Shown here: piece by piece, positions 1 through 12,400 of the stretch | Layout of the letters: each line of letters starts with the position of its first letter | Position numbering within the stretch: position 1 is the stretch's first letter | Source of the DNA: Bretschneidera sinensis | Taxonomy: Eukaryota; Streptophyta; Magnoliopsida; Brassicales; Akaniaceae | NCBI GenBank assembly: GCA_023935145.1 | Contig: CM043700.1 | Span: 140,333,328 to 140,397,327, forward strand | Direction of reading: 5' to 3' | DNA: 64,000 nt | Position numbers and translations under genes: made by a program | Notes under the pieces: model-generated | Seen by the model: the letters and a program-made list of their open reading frames with translations, nothing else | Database searches by the model: none | Told to the model about the DNA's origin: nothing

Positions 1-410
1 TTTACCATGGCAACTTTTTTTATTTACCTGCTAATGTTTTGAGGTGACATCGGGCGGTAAACATATGGTGGACATTTTGTGGTTCAAATCTTATAGGATT
101 TGATTTGTGATTTTAGGTGGTTGAAAGCAAGACGTGTAGTTATATAGTGGAAAGAGTGAGGAGAATTACGTATAAACCTTTATTTTTTATGCTTATAATG
201 CCATAAGAGAAAACTGGACTGCGGTAAGTGTAGAATTGAAGCTTAAGATTGAAATTTGATCGAAATCATACTTTTTGAAATAGTAAAATTGTTGAGAAGA
301 AATATTATGATTTCACTTCAATTTTAAAAATACAATAGAGTGAATTGCATTATGTAATATCATAAAAATAGATGTGAATGATACATATACATATTATACA
401 TATAATAATC
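1..410. other. intergenic, no gene seen
   Basis: AT-rich sequence without a credible coding region. The stretch around 225–335 resembles, in degraded form, the foldback element at 34000–34144 (similar runs of GAATTGAAG, ATCATACTTTT and CACTTCAATT), so it may be an old relative. Confidence 0.5.
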
Positions 411-1130
411 TTCAAGGTCAAGACTCAAAAGTAATATTTAAGAAAAGAGAATTTTCAATAGAGAAATATAATAAATCGTTGGCTGCTGAGATAATAAAAC
501 TGACATGTCTTCTTTCTTTTTTTCAATTATTTCTTTAAACTCTAAGCTATATATTCCTGAAGAAAAAAAAAAACACAAAAAGTATATGATATATATCATA
601 ACTTTCGAGGTCAAGACTCGAGAGTAATATTTAAAAAAGAGAATTTTCAACAGAGAAATATGATAAAACATTCATTGCTCAGATAATAAGACTGACATAT
701 CTTCTTTCTTTCTTTCTTTCTTTTAAACTCTAAGCTATATATTCTCGGAAAAAAAAAACACAAAAGGCATATGATGCATATCATAACCTTCAAGATCAGT
801 ACTTGAGAGTAATATTCAAAAAAATGAATTTTCAACGGAGAAATATGATAAATCCTTCACTGCTCAGATAATAAGGCTGATATGTCTTCTTTCTTTCTTT
901 CAATTATTTCTTTTAAACTCTAAGGCATATATTCCTTGAAAAAAAACACAAAAGGCATATGATACATATCATAACCTTTGAGGTCAAGTCTCGAGAGTAA
1001 TATTTAAGAAAGAGAATTTTCAACAGAGAAATATGATAAATCATTCACTGCTCATATAATAAGAATGACATATCTTCTTTCTTTCTTTCAATTATTTCAT
1101 TTTATATTCTAAGCTATATATCCCTCCCAC
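411..1130. repeat. tandem repeat, four copies of about 185 bp
   Basis: Four head-to-tail copies begin near 411, 603, 785 and 971. Each runs through the words GGTCAAGACTC, AGTAATATT, GAGAATTTTCAA, GAGAAATATGATAAA, a CTTT-rich tract, AAACTCTAAG and an A-tract followed by CACAAA. The copies differ by substitutions and small indels, so the array is not recent. The short ORFs across it are by-products of the repeat. The final copy ends near 1130 in a degenerate tail. Confidence 0.85.
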
Positions 1131-1560
1131 CCCACAAAAAAAACAAAGAAGGCCTAAGCTATATACTACATAATATAGTATATGGTCATTTGATCAATGG
1201 TGGATCAAATACCAAATCTTAAAGCCCTAGTTCCTTCCTATTTTACCTAAAACAGTCTTAGCACATGAAAATTCGTAAGATAACACATGCACATACAAAT
1301 CAACATGAAATATTCTAACCAAGACTTGTGGCATGACGATGGAGATAGAGACGGGAGAAGTTTTCTTTTCCTCTCTTTTATCTGACGGAAAAAGTATTTT
1401 TGATCTACAAAAATCAAATCCTGATAATTAAGTCTAAATAAGAATCTCTCTATCAATATGCACAAATACAAAATACCTCAAAAATAACAGATAATATAAC
1501 TGTGTTCATCTATATATATTAAGCATCACATATCAAAGGATCATAAAGATGAGGTTAGCA
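1131..1560. other. downstream flank of MIR171, no gene seen
   Basis: AT-rich. No domain-bearing ORF is visible. Because MIR171 is on the minus strand, this stretch probably holds the 3' part of its primary transcript. Confidence 0.5.
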
Positions 1561-1561
1561 A

Positions 1562-1660
1562 AATATAAATACGTGATATTGGCACGGCTCAATCAGATCA
1601 AAGGACCCAAAACTTGAGAGATTTGATTTGATTGAGCCATTCCAACATCTCCGTTTAACT
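1562..1660 (-). ncRNA. MIR171: MIR171 precursor hairpin
   Basis: On the minus strand, 1575–1595 reads as the complete 21-nt mature miR171 (core TTGAGCCGTGCC). Shifting by three bases gives the miR171b form at 1572–1592. The opposite arm lies upstream on the same strand at 1630–1650 and reads AGATGTTGG-AATGGCTCAATC, which pairs with the mature arm along its length apart from a few central mismatches and a G:U. The loop is about 34 nt (1596–1629). This is the usual layout, with the mature RNA on the 3' arm. Known targets of the family are the GRAS-domain HAM/SCL6 transcription factors, which control meristems and branching. No promoter was assigned. Confidence 0.92.
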
Positions 1661-3201
1661 TATCTATGCTTACCACATACTAGCAAGATGCATCATTGAT
1701 TGATTGACTAATTAGGAGAGAAATTAACTCATTGATACCTTCACCTCATATTTATGCCGTTTAAAGTCTCTTGGATACTCAAAACTTTCTTTTCCTATCA
1801 AGATGATCATCATCATGATTTTGATGAAGAAAAATATAAGCAGAAAGGAGAAGGAAAATCATATATATTTGCAACCGATAGTCTTGTGATGGTATGATAG
1901 ATTGGTTTATATAAAACAGAAAGAAGGGAGTGAAAATATATAGTGGAAGAAGTATTTGCAAGTTATGTTAGAATGGTTGAGATGTCAAAATCTTTGCTAC
2001 ATTTAGATGAGTGCTAAATTATATAAAATTTTCCATTAAGTCTTCCATAATGTTTAGTGGTTGATGACATTGGCTTAAGTGCACAAACATACAGGTTGCT
2101 TTCTCTCACTAGTATTTTAATTTTCATTTCTAATAAACAGCCTGCCAGTGATTTGGAAATTTCTATTTTTAGACTTTTTATGGAAATTTATATTAGCAAT
2201 ATCATATATCCCATAATTAATCCTAGAGATTTCTAGGAAATTTTAATTTGGCAACCCATAATCTGGTTTGTATCAAATATAGTAAGCATGCACCAACTTG
2301 ACTCTAAAAGATGCTAAATAACAATGATGTTATCGGGAAATAATAATAATAATAATCGTAATCATAAACATAATCATAATAAATAATTATTACAATTGGT
2401 CACTATTTATCTATGACACTCGTAAAATGAACAGTAATACAGGTGGTGCGTGTATCAAGACCGATGGAGGGAGCATTTTTTTTCTTTTTCTGATTGATTG
2501 ATTAAGATCGAAGGGATAGTTGATAAGAGACTAAATCATTATTGTTAAGTTATTAAAAATGTATTCGACAAGCAAAGCCAACAGTAATTGATATTTGGAT
2601 TTTTTTTTTTTTTTGAGAGGGGGAGGGCTGGCGGGGAAAAGTTTGATCCATTGGTTTTTCCTCCCCATTAGAGACACTAAGAAACCATATGTTCACTAAA
2701 ATACGAGTACATACCTAATTTCTTGTCCTAATTTCTCCGCAATGTTAGTTCATAAATAAAAGTATTTTAGGAAATTGATTAAACAAAAACATTGAAAATA
2801 AAATCATATTTAACATCTAGAAAAAGAAACTCAGTTATTTGTCCTTTGTTATTTAAAAATAGTCAACTTTGGAAGAGGTATAAGATCCTTCCAAATTCTT
2901 CAACATTGAGTTTTGTTTCGTCTTTTGTGAATAAGAGAAGAATCTAATTGACTCTTTCAAGCATCTATATATTTTTTTTTCTTTGAAAACTTAATTATTT
3001 TTTTGTTACACAATTTTAATACATTGGAACCAATATAAATACTAAGTCATACATATTTGGTGTAATTAACAAATAGCTCGTACGTGATAGCTAAAGCTTG
3101 GTTGGTGCTCCAGATTCCCATGGAATATTATCATATAATACTTCCTACCAACACTTCAAGTCAATAATCCCAATCCAAGCATTGAGGTATTGGCTTATCA
3201 G
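1661..3201. other. intergenic, upstream of MIR171
   Basis: AT-rich with no supported gene. It contains a short AAT/ATC trinucleotide tract near 2339–2385 and a poly-T/G-rich patch near 2580–2640. The minus-strand MIR171 promoter probably lies in its first part, where several TATA-like runs are present (for example around 1860–1870 and 1907–1915), but none can be singled out. Confidence 0.5.
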
Positions 3202-4356
3202 TGTTGACTCGTATTTGATTTTAATAGTGACAAAACACCACTCAAATTACACTAATAGTTTTATTTAAGTGTTTAAGCGGTAAAAACATTCAGTACAGAA
3301 ACAATATGCAAGAACTTAACATGTTCAGACACCAAAAGAAGACAGAAAATCTAGAATAGACATTAAGGTAATTGAATCACATTATAAATCTCTAAATTTC
3401 AATTACTTAGCTTGATCTATAGCTCAATTCACAAAAAAGCTTTGACAAAACTAAAATACAAAAATATTTCTAAGTCAAAAACTGTTTTGAAACATAAAAC
3501 TGGGTTTAAGGACAATCCAGTCGAATGAGTCTCTATACCAGTCGACTTGGAAAATGGATAATAAGTTCCCAATTGACTGGTAATAGGACCTAATCGACTG
3601 ATAACTTCACCCAGTCGACTGGTCCTATGATCCAGTCGACTAGTACTTTCCTTAAGCCTAAAAGTGAACATTTTTCACTTGACCCAATCGATTGGTAATT
3701 CGAAAATATGACCGTTTGAGATGTGAGATTTGAGCATTTAATACCCCAAACCTACCAAGTTAGTATCAAATGGCCATATAAATTCAAAGCTATAAAAATC
3801 CACTTCAATGAGCATTTAAATAAAGAAAATAGCACATTCAATTCATCATATAGTTCATTAATTCTTAAAAGCTTTCAAAAATTCTTTGTGAGCCATTCTT
3901 CAAGCTTGTTCTTGAAAGAGATATATTCTTCATTTGTAAAAGCATTCATTTTATCTTTTTACCATTTACTTTATAGTTAATACAATTTATTGTAAAAAGA
4001 AAGAGCTGGTGTAACTCTTAGAGTATTTAGGATTAAATACTTCGTTGTAACTTCCATGAGGAAGAGATTGTTTGTAAGGTTTGTACAACACTCGAGAAAT
4101 TGCTCGACTAACGATTAGTGTATTACTTCAAGTAAGTTTCTTGAAGAGAGTGGACATAGGGTCGGAGAGATTCCGATATTGCCAAACCACTATAAACGGA
4201 GTTTGTATATTCTCCTCCTTAATTCCTTTATTTACAAACATATTATTTGATTGTGTGTTTTGCTTATTAAACCGTTTTAAAAACTTGCAAGTTAATTAGC
4301 AAAAAGTTTTTAAAACCCAATTCATCTCTCATCTTGGGTTTGAACCACGGTTTACA
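3202..4356 (+). mobile_element. solo LTR, SIRE/Maximus-like Ty1-copia
   Basis: The segment begins TGTTGAC and ends GTTTACA. It is flanked by ATCAG (3197–3201) and ATCGG (4357–4361), a 5-bp target duplication with one mismatch. The 3' part carries CCCAATTCATCTCTC followed by CTTGGGTTT near 4318–4342, the layout that closes the LTRs of SIRE/Maximus-type copia elements. No PBS, internal region or second LTR follows, so I read it as a solo LTR left by LTR–LTR recombination. Lineage is inferred from the terminal motif only. Confidence 0.65.
3520..3700. repeat. array of CAGTCGACTGG-type palindromes
   Basis: Inside the solo LTR, about seven variants of the palindrome CCAGTCGACTGG recur at 3519, 3539, 3572, 3594, 3612, 3632 and 3686, roughly every 20–30 bp. 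Minus-strand translation gives a repetitive SRLG-like peptide, which is a by-product rather than a protein. Confidence 0.7.
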
Positions 4357-5199
4357 ATCGGTAAAAACGATCAAGATTAAAAACCAAAAGATCTTATATT
4401 CGATTTTAATTGATGTACGAATTATTTATCAAATTTAATTATTATTTTTTCTCTTTAAGTGAATAATATTGTAATATTGTGCAGGGACGGATCTAGTACA
4501 TTTCCCTTGAGAGTCAAAAAGAAAAAATAAATAGATTTAAGTGATTTTTGAAAAAAATGTTAAGTCTTAAAACTTAAAAAAAGAAACAAAGAATTTGGGG
4601 TCAATCTCCCAACTCCCTGGATCCATCATTGATATTGTGAATTCATAGATGGATTATGCAATAGTATTGTCGGTTTATATTATGATAAGATCATTGTATT
4701 ATTGTACTTGTATAATATCATTTTAATGAAAATAATCGTACTCCTTTGATTTAGGTGTGCATGTATTTAGAAGGAGAGAAAAGTAAGAAAAAGAAAAATG
4801 AGATAACAAAAAACTAGAAGGATAAAAAAAAAAAATAAGATTTGACATTTTCTTTCATGTGTTTCATAGAGCAGATAGAAAACTAAGAGAAAATAAAATA
4901 GTTTTTTCTTACCCTTGTTTAGTAGAGTGAAAAAGTGAGAGGAAAGAAAATATAAATAGTATTGTGTTATCATATATAATATATCATTTATAATTTTAAT
5001 GGATATTAATGTGAGAGATTATATGATAATTAATTGGCATATTGATAATTTCATCTCATTTCTCTCTTATTTTTATTATTTGTACATGCAAGAGAAAACA
5101 TCAATTATCTTAATTCTCTTTCCTTCCGCTTTTACAATAGAAAAGTTTATTCCACATTTTTCTTTCTTTTTAGTTTTCTTTTTACTAAACACATTCTAA
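4357..5199. other. intergenic, possible degraded foldback
   Basis: No gene seen. Between about 4755 and 5199 the ends are loosely complementary (GTATTTAGAAGGAGAGAAAAG against the reverse of the TTTTACTAAACACATTC end), suggesting a decayed MITE next to the better preserved one at 5200. The ORFs here are low-complexity. Confidence 0.4.
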
Positions 5200-5554
5200 G
5201 GCTATGATCGGTAGAGAAAAAAAGTGAGAGAAAGGGAGATGAAGAGAAAAGAAAAGAGAGAAGATGGAGAAATAATAATATTAATGTTTTCCATCATATG
5301 TTTGCTAAAGATGATGAAAATGTGAAAATAAAGAAGAAAATAATAAAAATTAATTTATTTTAGCTTCTACTTCTCTGGTGCTCCTAAATCATCATAATTT
5401 AAGAGGATTATAATTTGTTCATATGAAACAAAAAAAAACATTAATCATCCCACCATTCTTTCCTCTCAATTTTCTTCTCCACCAAACGATAAAAAAATAC
5501 TATTCTCTTCTCTTTCTTCTTTTCTCTTATTTTTTATCTCTACCAATTATAACC
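5200..5554. mobile_element. Tourist-like MITE, copy 1
   Basis: Non-coding 355-bp element with imperfect terminal inverted repeats. The left end is GGCTATGATCGGTAGAGA and the complement of the right end is GGTTATAATTGGTAGAGA. The arms stay purine-rich (left) and pyrimidine-rich (right) inward. A near-equal-sized relative lies at 57999–58351. The left flank ends TAA, but no clear duplication is left at the right flank. Confidence 0.65.
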
Positions 5555-6454
5555 TGGTTGTAATAAAATAGCCTTTGTTGTTGTTAAACCTCGACTCATG
5601 TCCACTTACTAGGGAAAACAAATGTCATTACCACTCTTTATGTAATTTGTTTTCTTCTTTAACCGCTTAATCATTTTTTTTTTCTTTCAACAAATAATTG
5701 GTGAAATAAATCTTACACTCGTTTGAAACAAAATTAAAACAAAATTTATTTTATTTTATTTTTAAAACAAATTGAAATAAAAATTTAAAAATTAATCAAA
5801 TAAATTTTATGTTTAATTTTTTACTATTAAATTAAAAAATTCAATTAAATTCTCATTTTAAAAATGTCATTACCAACTCTCAAAAGCAAACAAGACAAGT
5901 TGCTAACAGATAGTAATGCACTTAATTTGAATAATCAGAATATCTTAGAAGATGAATATGCTCAACCTCACCTCAACCACCCCCCTAAAAAGAATACTTA
6001 AAATTCAAGACCGGTAAAAATATCACAATAAAGAACAGATTGTCAGAGAATGATGGCGCACTAAAACTATATTTGAATGAAGGAGAAGATATTGAATGCT
6101 GATTCAATATCAGTTACTCTGGTTGATGCAAGATTACTACGCCATCCATCCAAGAGACCATCTCTTCCAATAATTACATACTGAACAAGATCAAGCAAGC
6201 AACAACCAAAGCTTTATACAGTGAACTTAACAAATAATGTGCCACTGCAAAATACAGAAACTTTGAAAGATGGGCCTTACTATCACAATTTGATTGAAGC
6301 TCACAACACATCCAGCAAAATCAAAATACAGAGACAAGGAAACTCAAAAGCTACAAGAAAACTGAAAAGCTTGCCTTATATGTTTTGAAGCTGCTTATTT
6401 CCTAGCTAAAGAACTCCAGGTTATTCATACACAGAAACACAAAGAAGAAACCCA
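5555..6454. other. intergenic, 3' flank of the gamma-CAL gene
   Basis: No gene seen. The last 400–500 bp before 6455 are less AT-rich and probably hold the 3' UTR of the minus-strand gene that ends at 6455. Confidence 0.5.
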
Positions 6455-9400
6455 TTAAATAGTAATTCCCAAGGACTTCTTAAACTTCTCAACCTCCAAA
6501 TATACAGTTGAGTAAGGGAGAAACTCGGAAATATGGTTTTTGCTCAGATCATTAATTGCAACGGCAAGTTTAGGGATCTCTAAGGTCTCTTCATGGGTCA
6601 GAGTCCTCACAAACCTTGCTGGATTTCCTGCCCAAAGCTCACCCGTTGGAATTCTCCTACCTGGGGGAACTACAGATCCAGCTTCAAGGATAGAGTGTGT
6701 CTCCACCAAAGAACCTTCCATGAGGATTGAATGCTGCCCAATAATGCACTCCGGCTCAATTGTGCATGATCGCAAGAGACTGTACGCACCAATGGTGACA
6801 AACCTCTCAATAGATGTCTCTGCCGGCAGTCCTGACATAGAGAAAGAAAATCTGCATTTAATAAACTCTTTTAAGTCCCAAGAGATAACATGAGAACCCT
6901 CATGACACACAAAAGAGTGCCTAAAAAGATCTGACTGGTCATAGGAACCTCAAGCTGTAAAAAATCAGGGTTGATCTCTGCGTCTATTAGGACAAAACAA
7001 AAAGATTTATCTCAAGAAACTCGAGCAGTATTCATCAGACACACCAAGAAAGCATGCATAAATCATGTATTCATGTACTTAAAACATGAATGAAATTGCC
7101 AATCAAATGAATGAGACAATTCCAACATGCAACATATGGCCCGCAAATTCAAAGAGAAAGGTGGGCAGGAAAAGGAAAAGGAAAAATAATCACTGTTGAA
7201 TAGCACATCCAAGAGACGCTCATTCTAGAGGTCTAGAAGATAACCACTTCTCAAATTTATACAAACTAACTTAAAGGCTACAAGCTTTTGGGGGAAAGGA
7301 GAAGTTGGCACGAGGTATAACAGAGAAAAGCAGGTGCTAAAGCTAAGACCATCCGTACTGTTAAATATAATATTATAGCAGAAACATTTATTTATGACAT
7401 GCTAATGTAAGATGGAACAAGCCTAGAGAATTATGAAAAAAGTATCTAACTGAAACCTTTATCAAGATTGAGAAATCTCAGGTCTCTACGGCAAAAACTT
7501 AACCCGTTAATTAGTGTTAACATTACATGAGAAAAGCCACTACTGGAATAAGGTTTTAAGTGAAATTGGCAACTAGAAGATAGAATGGTATGCTCTTCGA
7601 ACAAGGAGCACATAACTGAGTTCTATTCCTGGCCTGTTTGAGCTCTTAACCATAAAGAATCAAAACATGATCAACTCTTGATACTTGCCCTCAACATGCC
7701 AACCAAAAAAGCACAAGGCTACTTCCACTACCACGATAAAATGCTCAACACCTTTTGTACTAATACTTTAGTGTCAACCACGTGGCACATGGTAACTTCC
7801 ACTATCACGCATGAATAATTATCCATCAGCTTATGCAGCATGTGTCCAGCCCACTCTTTTATTCCTCCTTGAAGTGGGATGTTGGAACTCTTACCCTTGA
7901 AATGGGTTTATATTTTCTCCTCTATACAAATACAGTCTTAATTACACAACATCTTCCATGTCTATAAAGACATGCTAGGTTAGAAAAACTCAAGCCAATT
8001 TTATATATAATATTCACATAAAAAGCATATACATGAAAAGGAATATATTTAAATATAATGGAGTCCATCGGAGCAGGGTTAGGAAACCTCTTCCCCACCC
8101 CCAAACCTGAGTCGAGAATCAAAATTTGTCTCCATTGCCACCCCATCCCCATTTAACTTCTCCTTGTATCCGCCCCATTCGGCTTGGGCAAGGCGGGGAC
8201 CCACATTTCTGGGGCAAAATACCATCACTAACAGGTCTTAGTAGTATGGCCCGATAGCCCATCTTGTTCAGTAAAAAAAGCTGGAACATACTGAAGATCT
8301 TCATTTTCAGGAAAGCCACCACGAATTTTGATCAAAACCACTGAGAATTTGCACACATAACAAAGAAAGCTATGAGAAACAGGGGCATTCTGAAATAGAG
8401 GAGAGTAACAAAACTTTTATTCAGAGTTTAGACCACAAAGTTTCTCATTACAATAACTCTTCATGGTATTCCCCTGAAGTATCCAGTGTATGGTCTGATC
8501 AAACCAATGCTTAATAAATAAGTGTTTATGGACCTCCTTTATGTAATCCAAATCTAACCACGCATGAACAGAGAGCAAATTAAGTGGGGGAATATGAACA
8601 ATAGAGAAACATACAACCAGGCAGCCTCAAAATTCCAGTAATAGAGGAAGAGCACTGATTAAACTTTTCCCGAGGATAAAAAATAACATTTAGCCGGTAG
8701 TCATTTCTTAGAATCAGTGCTTCCATCTTCATTTAATCCAACAATATTGTGACCCGTTGAAAAAACAGAAAATAAAGAAGTCAAAGAAACTAATTGATGG
8801 AGACCAGGCCCAACCAAGCTTGGCCCGAACCTATTCGAGGGGCACCCGCAAAATATCTTGGGCTTAGTCTTAGTCTTAATAATTATTTTTATTATATATT
8901 TTAGAGTCCTCTTATTTGCAGAATCTTTACTAGGGTTAGCTTATTTTCTAGTATAAGTATTTGACTGTATTACATTCTAGGACAGCTTTGACATTGAATA
9001 AAATACTATGAGATCAGATTTCTTCTTCCCTAGGATAGTATGGTTTTCTGTTCCAATCCCCAAGTCTGACTGGTTTTTTTCTCGTCTTTTCTACATCAAT
9101 TTTGGTATCAGAGCCTAAAATTGGTCTCACAAAAATCTTACAGATCTTCCCACCCATCAGTAAACATAGCCAAACACGTCCTTAGTCCAAAACAACTTTA
9201 ACGGAGATTCGTCCGTTTCCGATGATGTCTAGACCTCGCCGTCCTCAATCGACCGTAACTTGAGAATCCTAGGGGCATCTGCCACGCGCCACCAGTCGCC
9301 TCTGTCATGCGCCGCCAACGGAGCTTCCAACGCCGCTGTTGACCAGTCCACCTTGATCGGAATTGGCCGATCTCCCCACCCTCGAACCCCACGCGGAACG

Positions 9401-12400
9401 ACCACCTTCGAATCGCCCGGAACTGCCATCGACAGTCGCACCTTTGCTTCGCCGATCTCCTGCGTCCAACGCCATTCGTCCAAGCCGTCGCCTCTGGTAC
9501 CACCGGCGACCCAACCTTTCAGACCCTAGCCACTGACGTCAACCTTATTGACAATCCCTTATCTACCGTGGCCAAGAATCACAAATTTTCTCTGTTAACA
9601 GAGATTTGAGTGTAATTCTATTTTAAAATTTTATTTTATTTATAAAAAAAAATTCACATTCCCTGGACTTTTGTTTGACCAGGCACTTATTCCTTTACTT
9701 TTGGATTTTTGCCTGAATATTCTTGGAGCTTTAGTTTGCCAAGGGTTGATTGCACCGCTTAAACCCAACTCTCGTAGTCTTCCATCAAGGTAAATTGGAC
9801 CTCAAGAAAGGTACAGGCCTTCACTTGATATTGTTTTAATATTGGTGTCTTTTGGTTAATTGGTAATTAGTAGTTAGATAAAAAAAATGTTTCTGGTTAG
9901 GTTCTTTCTTTACTAGTGGTCATCCTTACGGTTGTAAGTTATTTACTTATCATTTTGAATCGAATTTTCGGCAATCGCTTAATTTTACACTAGTCTCAGT
10001 CACAACAAAAAAAATGACTCTAAAAAACCTTGACGAGAAACATGAGAACTTAGTTAAACAATTCAATACCTTTGAAATTGAAGAAGGCCATCGAGTCCAG
10101 ACCATAGAGACAGAATTGACCACCTTGCGGGGTGAAGTAAGCAAACTCAACAGTCACCTAAATACAAATCACAATGAGGTGTTTAGGCTTAGCCTCTTTC
10201 GACAAACAACCCAAAGGATCAGGTGCCGCAACCCAGGAAACAACTACTAGTCGAGGTCTTATAGGGGCACCCACAGATGTTCCCCATGAGCATTACCATT
10301 AAGGAGCCCAATTGTCAGCCTACTAGACAAACACACACCCAAGTAGAAATCATTCCAGTTACGCATGGTAAGGCTACCTTAGAGAACGTTTCAGTGGGAG
10401 AGTGTTCCAACACTACGAGTCTGTTTCATGATAGAGTATTTGATCGCTCGTATGAACAACCTAGGACTTATGACCAGCCTAAGAACCCTCCGGATGAATT
10501 CATTGATCTTACCAAAAAGGTCAAGATAGAAGTCCCCAATTTTGGTGGCAAATTAGATCCAGATGTTTTTCTCGAGTGGTTATCCCAGTTAGAGAAGTTC
10601 TTTGAGTGGCATAACATGACTGATGAAGTCAAAACCTGCTTTGCAAGGATGAAATTAGTTGGCTGTGCTGATCGCTATTGGCAGAGGGTACAACGAAATC
10701 GAGAAGATGATCCTATCACATCATGGCATGAGATGAGGAGACAATTACGAGAGAAATACCTTCCTCGCTATTATAGGAAGCTATTGGCGGAAAAAATGCT
10801 AAACTTAAGACAATCCACTACTGTAGATGAATATATCAACCACTTTGAAAAACTCACATTGAAATGTAATCTACAAGAAGGGACAATGGTTGTTGGCTCT
10901 AGGTTTATCAATGGATTGAAGGTTGATCTTAAAAGACAGGTTAGTTTGCTATCCCCCGAGTCATTAGATGAGGCTTTTCAATTCTCTCAAGTATGAGGAG
11001 TATTTTTGGCAGTCTACCCTGCGGCGTGGCACTTTCCAAGTCGGGAGTACCGACAATCTAGGTCTAGTGGAATTCCCCAGATTAGGGAAAATCCCAACCC
11101 TGCAGAGAAAACTAATATGCTTAAGGGAAGAGAAGGTGTAACGAATGATCCACGGCCATTTAAAGCTGACATTGAGTGTTTTAATTGTCACGGTAGAGGT
11201 CACATTTCCTCATGTTGTCCCCATCGGACATTAACCCTAGGCCGAGAGACTGAGGAGTCCCAAGAGAAAGGGTATGATGACGAGGATATAGTGGAGCCCC
11301 TTGAGGAAGAATATGGCGGGCATGAAGAAGAAGTTGACGAATATGAAGAGGCCCTGTTGCAAATGAAGATACTTGGAAGCACACCAGTATTTTCCATACT
11401 TTCCTTAAGTGTGGTGAAAGAGTGTGCAAGATTGTTATTGATGGAGGTAGTTGCTTGAATGTGATCGCGAAGTCGGCTATGACCAAACTAAAACTTAAAT
11501 TGAAACTACATCCTCAACCATATTGAGTAGATTGGGTAGATAAGACTTCCTTACCCGTTACAAAGAGGTGTCAGGTTCGAATACAGATGGGTGAGTATGT
11601 AGGGGACGTGTGGTGTGATGCCCCACCTATGGATGTCGCTGAGGTGTTATTAGGTCGTCTTTGGATTTATGACATAGATGCGACTAACCATGGAAAGGAA
11701 AATACATTTTTGTTTAGGCATAATGAGAAGAACATCACTTAAAAGTCGGCACGACCCAAGGAAAAGGACAGAAAGTTAAAGAGTCAGTCCTCATCCGAGG
11801 CACATGAGATGAAAACTCTCCACCTAGTAACACGTAGGGAGTTCGAGAAAGTTGGTGAAGAGTCTAGTCTTGTGTTAGCTCTAGTGGCCAAAGAGGTTAC
11901 CTCGAGTACACCTGGCCTAACCACTGACCTACCTCCTGATGTCAGTAAACTAATGTCCGAATTTTAGCACGTAGCCCCAGAGGAGTTGCTCGATGAACTA
12001 CCTCCCATGAGAGATAAACAACATGCCGTTGATTTAGTCCCAGAATCTCAGTTGCCGAACTTACCATATTATCGCATGAACCCTAGTGACCGTACTGAAA
12101 TGAATAGGCAAGTGGAGGGTCTTTTGAGTAAAGGATTCCTTCGAGAGAGTCTTAGCCCGTGCGATGTCCCTACATTGTTAACCCCAAAGAAAGATGGAAC
12201 CTGGAGAATGTGTGTAGATAGTCGCGCAATCAATAAAATCACTGTTAAGTATAGGTTTCCCATCCCGCGTTTTGAGGATATGTTGGATTTGATAGCAGGA
12301 GCTAATTGGTTTTCCAAAATTGATCTGCGCAGTGGATATCATCAGATTAGCATTAGGCCAGGAGATGAGTGGAAGACTTCTTTTAAGACTCCGGATGGTC

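Noticed and set aside
3429..3671. 80-aa ORF with SRLG-like repeats
   Set aside because: Reading of a palindrome array inside a solo LTR. Non-coding.
9198..9529. Several overlapping ORFs of 70–100 aa on both strands
   Set aside because: They come from GC-rich leader DNA of a dead retrotransposon. No domain or codon pattern favours one frame.
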